DNA of 64,000 bases from Xylocopa sonorina (taxonomy: Eukaryota; Arthropoda; Insecta; Hymenoptera; Apidae): contig NW_027490441.1 in the NCBI RefSeq assembly GCF_050948175.1, forward strand, positions 217,122 to 281,121, read 5' to 3'. Under the pieces are notes generated by a model. It ran no database searches, was not told where the DNA came from, and was given only the letters and a program-made list of their open reading frames with translations. Of this stretch, positions 62,111 to 64,000 are shown piece by piece (the first letter of the stretch is position 1; every line of letters begins with the position of its first letter). Both the position numbers and the translations under genes were made by a program.

Positions 62111-63026
62111 AATGTGAATTCTATAGATCCAAGCAACAGGAGGGCAGGCCCTCCACCATCCTACTGCCTGCCCTGATGCGAGCAAAGGATTCCCAGGGCC
62201 ACTCAGACCGCGACCAACATCTATCTTATACTCTAACCGATTCATCGTTATGCGTTTTCCATTAAGCTTGCCGGGATCAGTGATATTGATTCGCTCAATC
62301 TAAATTATTATTTTCTTTTTAAGTTTCTCGATTTTTTTAGTTTCTCTCACGATATCGTCTATTTCGTTATACCTTACCCTTACAGTATGGTATATAATCT
62401 GTTGTTTGATATTTCTAGGATTTCCTCTTAATAAATGCAATGCTTCCACATATTTTCTTTCTCTTTCTCTTTAGTTACATTGTTGTTATTTTATGCTTTT
62501 CACCCTCCACATTCCCTCTCTACACCATCTCGGAACAGGCTTTATAGGATTACTGCAGGATGACGCCCCGGTCTCGTTACACCGAGATCGAGTGTTCTCT
62601 CTTGCATCCGTTGATTTATATATGTTATATATTGGAGAATATTTCCTTTTATCCTTTGTGTCCTTCCAATGAAATTACATAGACAGAGGTACGAGCTAGT
62701 TCTGCACGTCTATTTGAAACAACATTAAATCACCTTGTTAAACAATAATATATTAAATGTGACTTGGACTTTTAAATTTGAATTTATAAACATCTAACAG
62801 GTAAATATGTTTTTCTTACTATTCATATCATTATACATTCAGTGATTTATTGTGTGCTGTGATTTGATATATTAACTGCTTGATTATATTTTGCAATGAA
62901 CTTTGCGTACCAAACATTGTTTTTACTCCTGATGGGAGTGGATAGTTCTTCGTTTTATATTCTTATATCGCATTCATTATAAAAGTATATGATATCCTTC
63001 TTATGCAGTCATGTATAATTATGTAC
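61469..63026. repeat. Palindrome B, right arm
   Basis: Reverse complement of 23,043-24,600. After the GC-rich hairpin (about 62,139-62,173) comes AT-rich unique DNA without a gene: the frame matching the opposite arm is broken by TAG near 62,547. The arm is cut at 63,027 by an LTR insertion, so homology probably resumes beyond the window. Confidence 0.92.
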
Positions 63027-63567
63027 TGTGACGGTTTTTCCCGTTTCAATCCTCCAGAAAAGGGTATATAGAACCAATAATAACGGGGTATCCAGAAGTT
63101 TAATCGGGGGTTATATCGGGGTACAGAATATCCGCGTGATTCGGCAACGCGAAGTACAGAACAATAAATTTCCTATCCAGCGAGTATTTCGAAGCTGCGA
63201 GGCTGGGACTTTTTGGGCGCCAGCTACTCAAAAAGTAGCAAAAACTAGTAAACCACGCAACCCGGGGAAACCCGGTTCAAGATAACCCTCGAAATTTCGA
63301 AATACTTTTTCGCTCGACTGCTTCTAGCCGAGTGCGCAAATTAGGGTCGCGGGATACTGAACTCACGGCTTCTTCCTAGATTGCCTCGACGCGGTATTGC
63401 AAAAGGGTATACGACACACCGCGAATGACCGTGGATCACCACCCGTTATACAATACAAATTACAATACGCGATATCACAATTGCGGCAGGGAACAAATGG
63501 GACGCTTTAGCGTATAAGGACTCACGTTCTCGTTTCCAACAAGTATGGTTCTCGTTCAGTCCGTCTA

Positions 63568-63572
<5 letters not shown>

Positions 63573-63611
<39 letters not shown>
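63573..63611. repeat. (CT)n microsatellite, about 19 units
   Basis: A pure CT tract within the LTR, equivalent to the short interrupted GA tract near 16,638-16,667 of the other full-type copy. The length difference shows that the tract mutates fast and could distinguish LTR copies. Confidence 0.95.
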
Positions 63612-63614
<3 letters not shown>

Positions 63615-63709
63615 CGAATCGCTCCGTATAATCGCTTGCTCGGTTGCTCGCTAAGTAGTCGCCATGTCGTTTAGAAGAATAAGAGGCTGTCTTCGTGCTG
63701 GCTAGCTCA

Positions 63710-63716
63710 TTATATA
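63710..63716 (-). promoter_or_regulatory. TATA box of the reversed LTR
   Basis: The minus strand reads CCTATATAATGAG, with TATATAA in the same context (AGCAAACC upstream, GAAGACAGCCTC downstream) as the LTR at 16,504. Transcription would run toward lower coordinates, into the palindrome B arm and the satellite. Confidence 0.55.
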
Positions 63717-64000
63717 GGTTTGCTGGGGGTCTTCGGATCCCCTTAGATCCTCCTTAGGGCTCCTTGATGGGGTAGGGCCATAGGCTTCGGTATTGTTCGG
63801 GGCATCGATCGGTGGATTTCGGCGATCTTCCCTGATCGCCCCCTCTGGTGTGTCTAGAGGGGGTCCTCTGGATTATTTGAACTGCGGCGCGTGTCGCGCG
63901 CCGCGCTTTCCACGACTCACCTGCAATTCCGCTGTGCATCTTGAGTTTTCCTCTACATAGGCTCAAGGGAGTGGTAGAGGTCTTTCTCACACCCGAGAAC

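Larger units (their letters stand above)
63027..64000 (-). mobile_element. LTR of the 1.4-kb family, cut by window end
   Basis: On the minus strand this is the 3' part of the same LTR as 15,809-17,207: it ends CCGTCACA at 63,027 and shares the GGCGCC block, CGCTAAAGCGTCCCA, TATATAA, the hairpin GCGGCGCG/CGCGCCGC and the GTGTGAGAAAG region, up to the window end. About 400 bases of its 5' part would lie outside. The flank at 63,023-63,026 is GTAC; a matching GTAC should follow the other end if it is a solo LTR. If internal gag-pol sequence follows instead, it is one LTR of a longer element. No coding frame is credible here (63,028-63,285 is incidental). Confidence 0.85.

Overview
The window is eukaryotic repeat-rich DNA with no intact gene. 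It is AT-rich overall, with long tandem arrays of a 174-bp satellite, solo LTRs carrying target-site duplications, and one decayed gene with short GT-AG introns. This suits a small-intron animal, probably an insect; no species is assigned. A run of exactly 100 N (8558-8657) is a scaffold gap.

Layout. Two very large inverted duplications with satellite cores lie side by side. Palindrome A: left arm 1-2415, forward satellite 2047-15808, orientation switch near 17,515, short reverse satellite 17,517-18,555, right arm 18,186-20,260. The right arm mirrors the left up to base 1, so the palindrome may extend beyond the window. Palindrome B: left arm 23,043-24,600, forward satellite to 29,178, a 1.4-kb GC-rich non-satellite island (29,179-30,578), reverse satellite of about 31 kb (30,579-61,440), right arm 61,469-63,026. 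In both, the satellite runs forward on the left and reverse on the right. The spacer between them (20,261-23,042) holds a decayed RNF212/Zip3-like gene (meiotic crossover RING/coiled-coil family).

Mobile elements. One family of long LTR (about 1.4 kb, TGTGACG...CGTCACA ends, 4-bp duplication) occurs four times: a shortened copy in each arm of palindrome A, a complete solo copy inside a satellite monomer (15,809-17,207, duplication GTAG), and a copy cut by the window end in the right arm of palindrome B (63,027-64,000), whose empty site survives in the left arm at 23,043. A different 344-bp solo LTR (1619-1962, duplication CTCC) sits only in the left arm of A. These insertions give a relative order of events.

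Array dynamics. The reverse array shows nested higher-order repeats: duplicated blocks at offsets that are whole multiples of 174 bp (348, 1044, 1392, 2262, 2958, 5220). Monomers at the arm-side edges are older and divergent. The two forward arrays on either side of the N gap are near-copies of each other and may be a false duplication from overlapping contigs.

The overall picture is a pair of foldback-like structures with satellite-filled arms. They could be fold-back rearrangements in centromeric or other heterochromatin, or a giant foldback-type element. The sequence alone does not decide between these.
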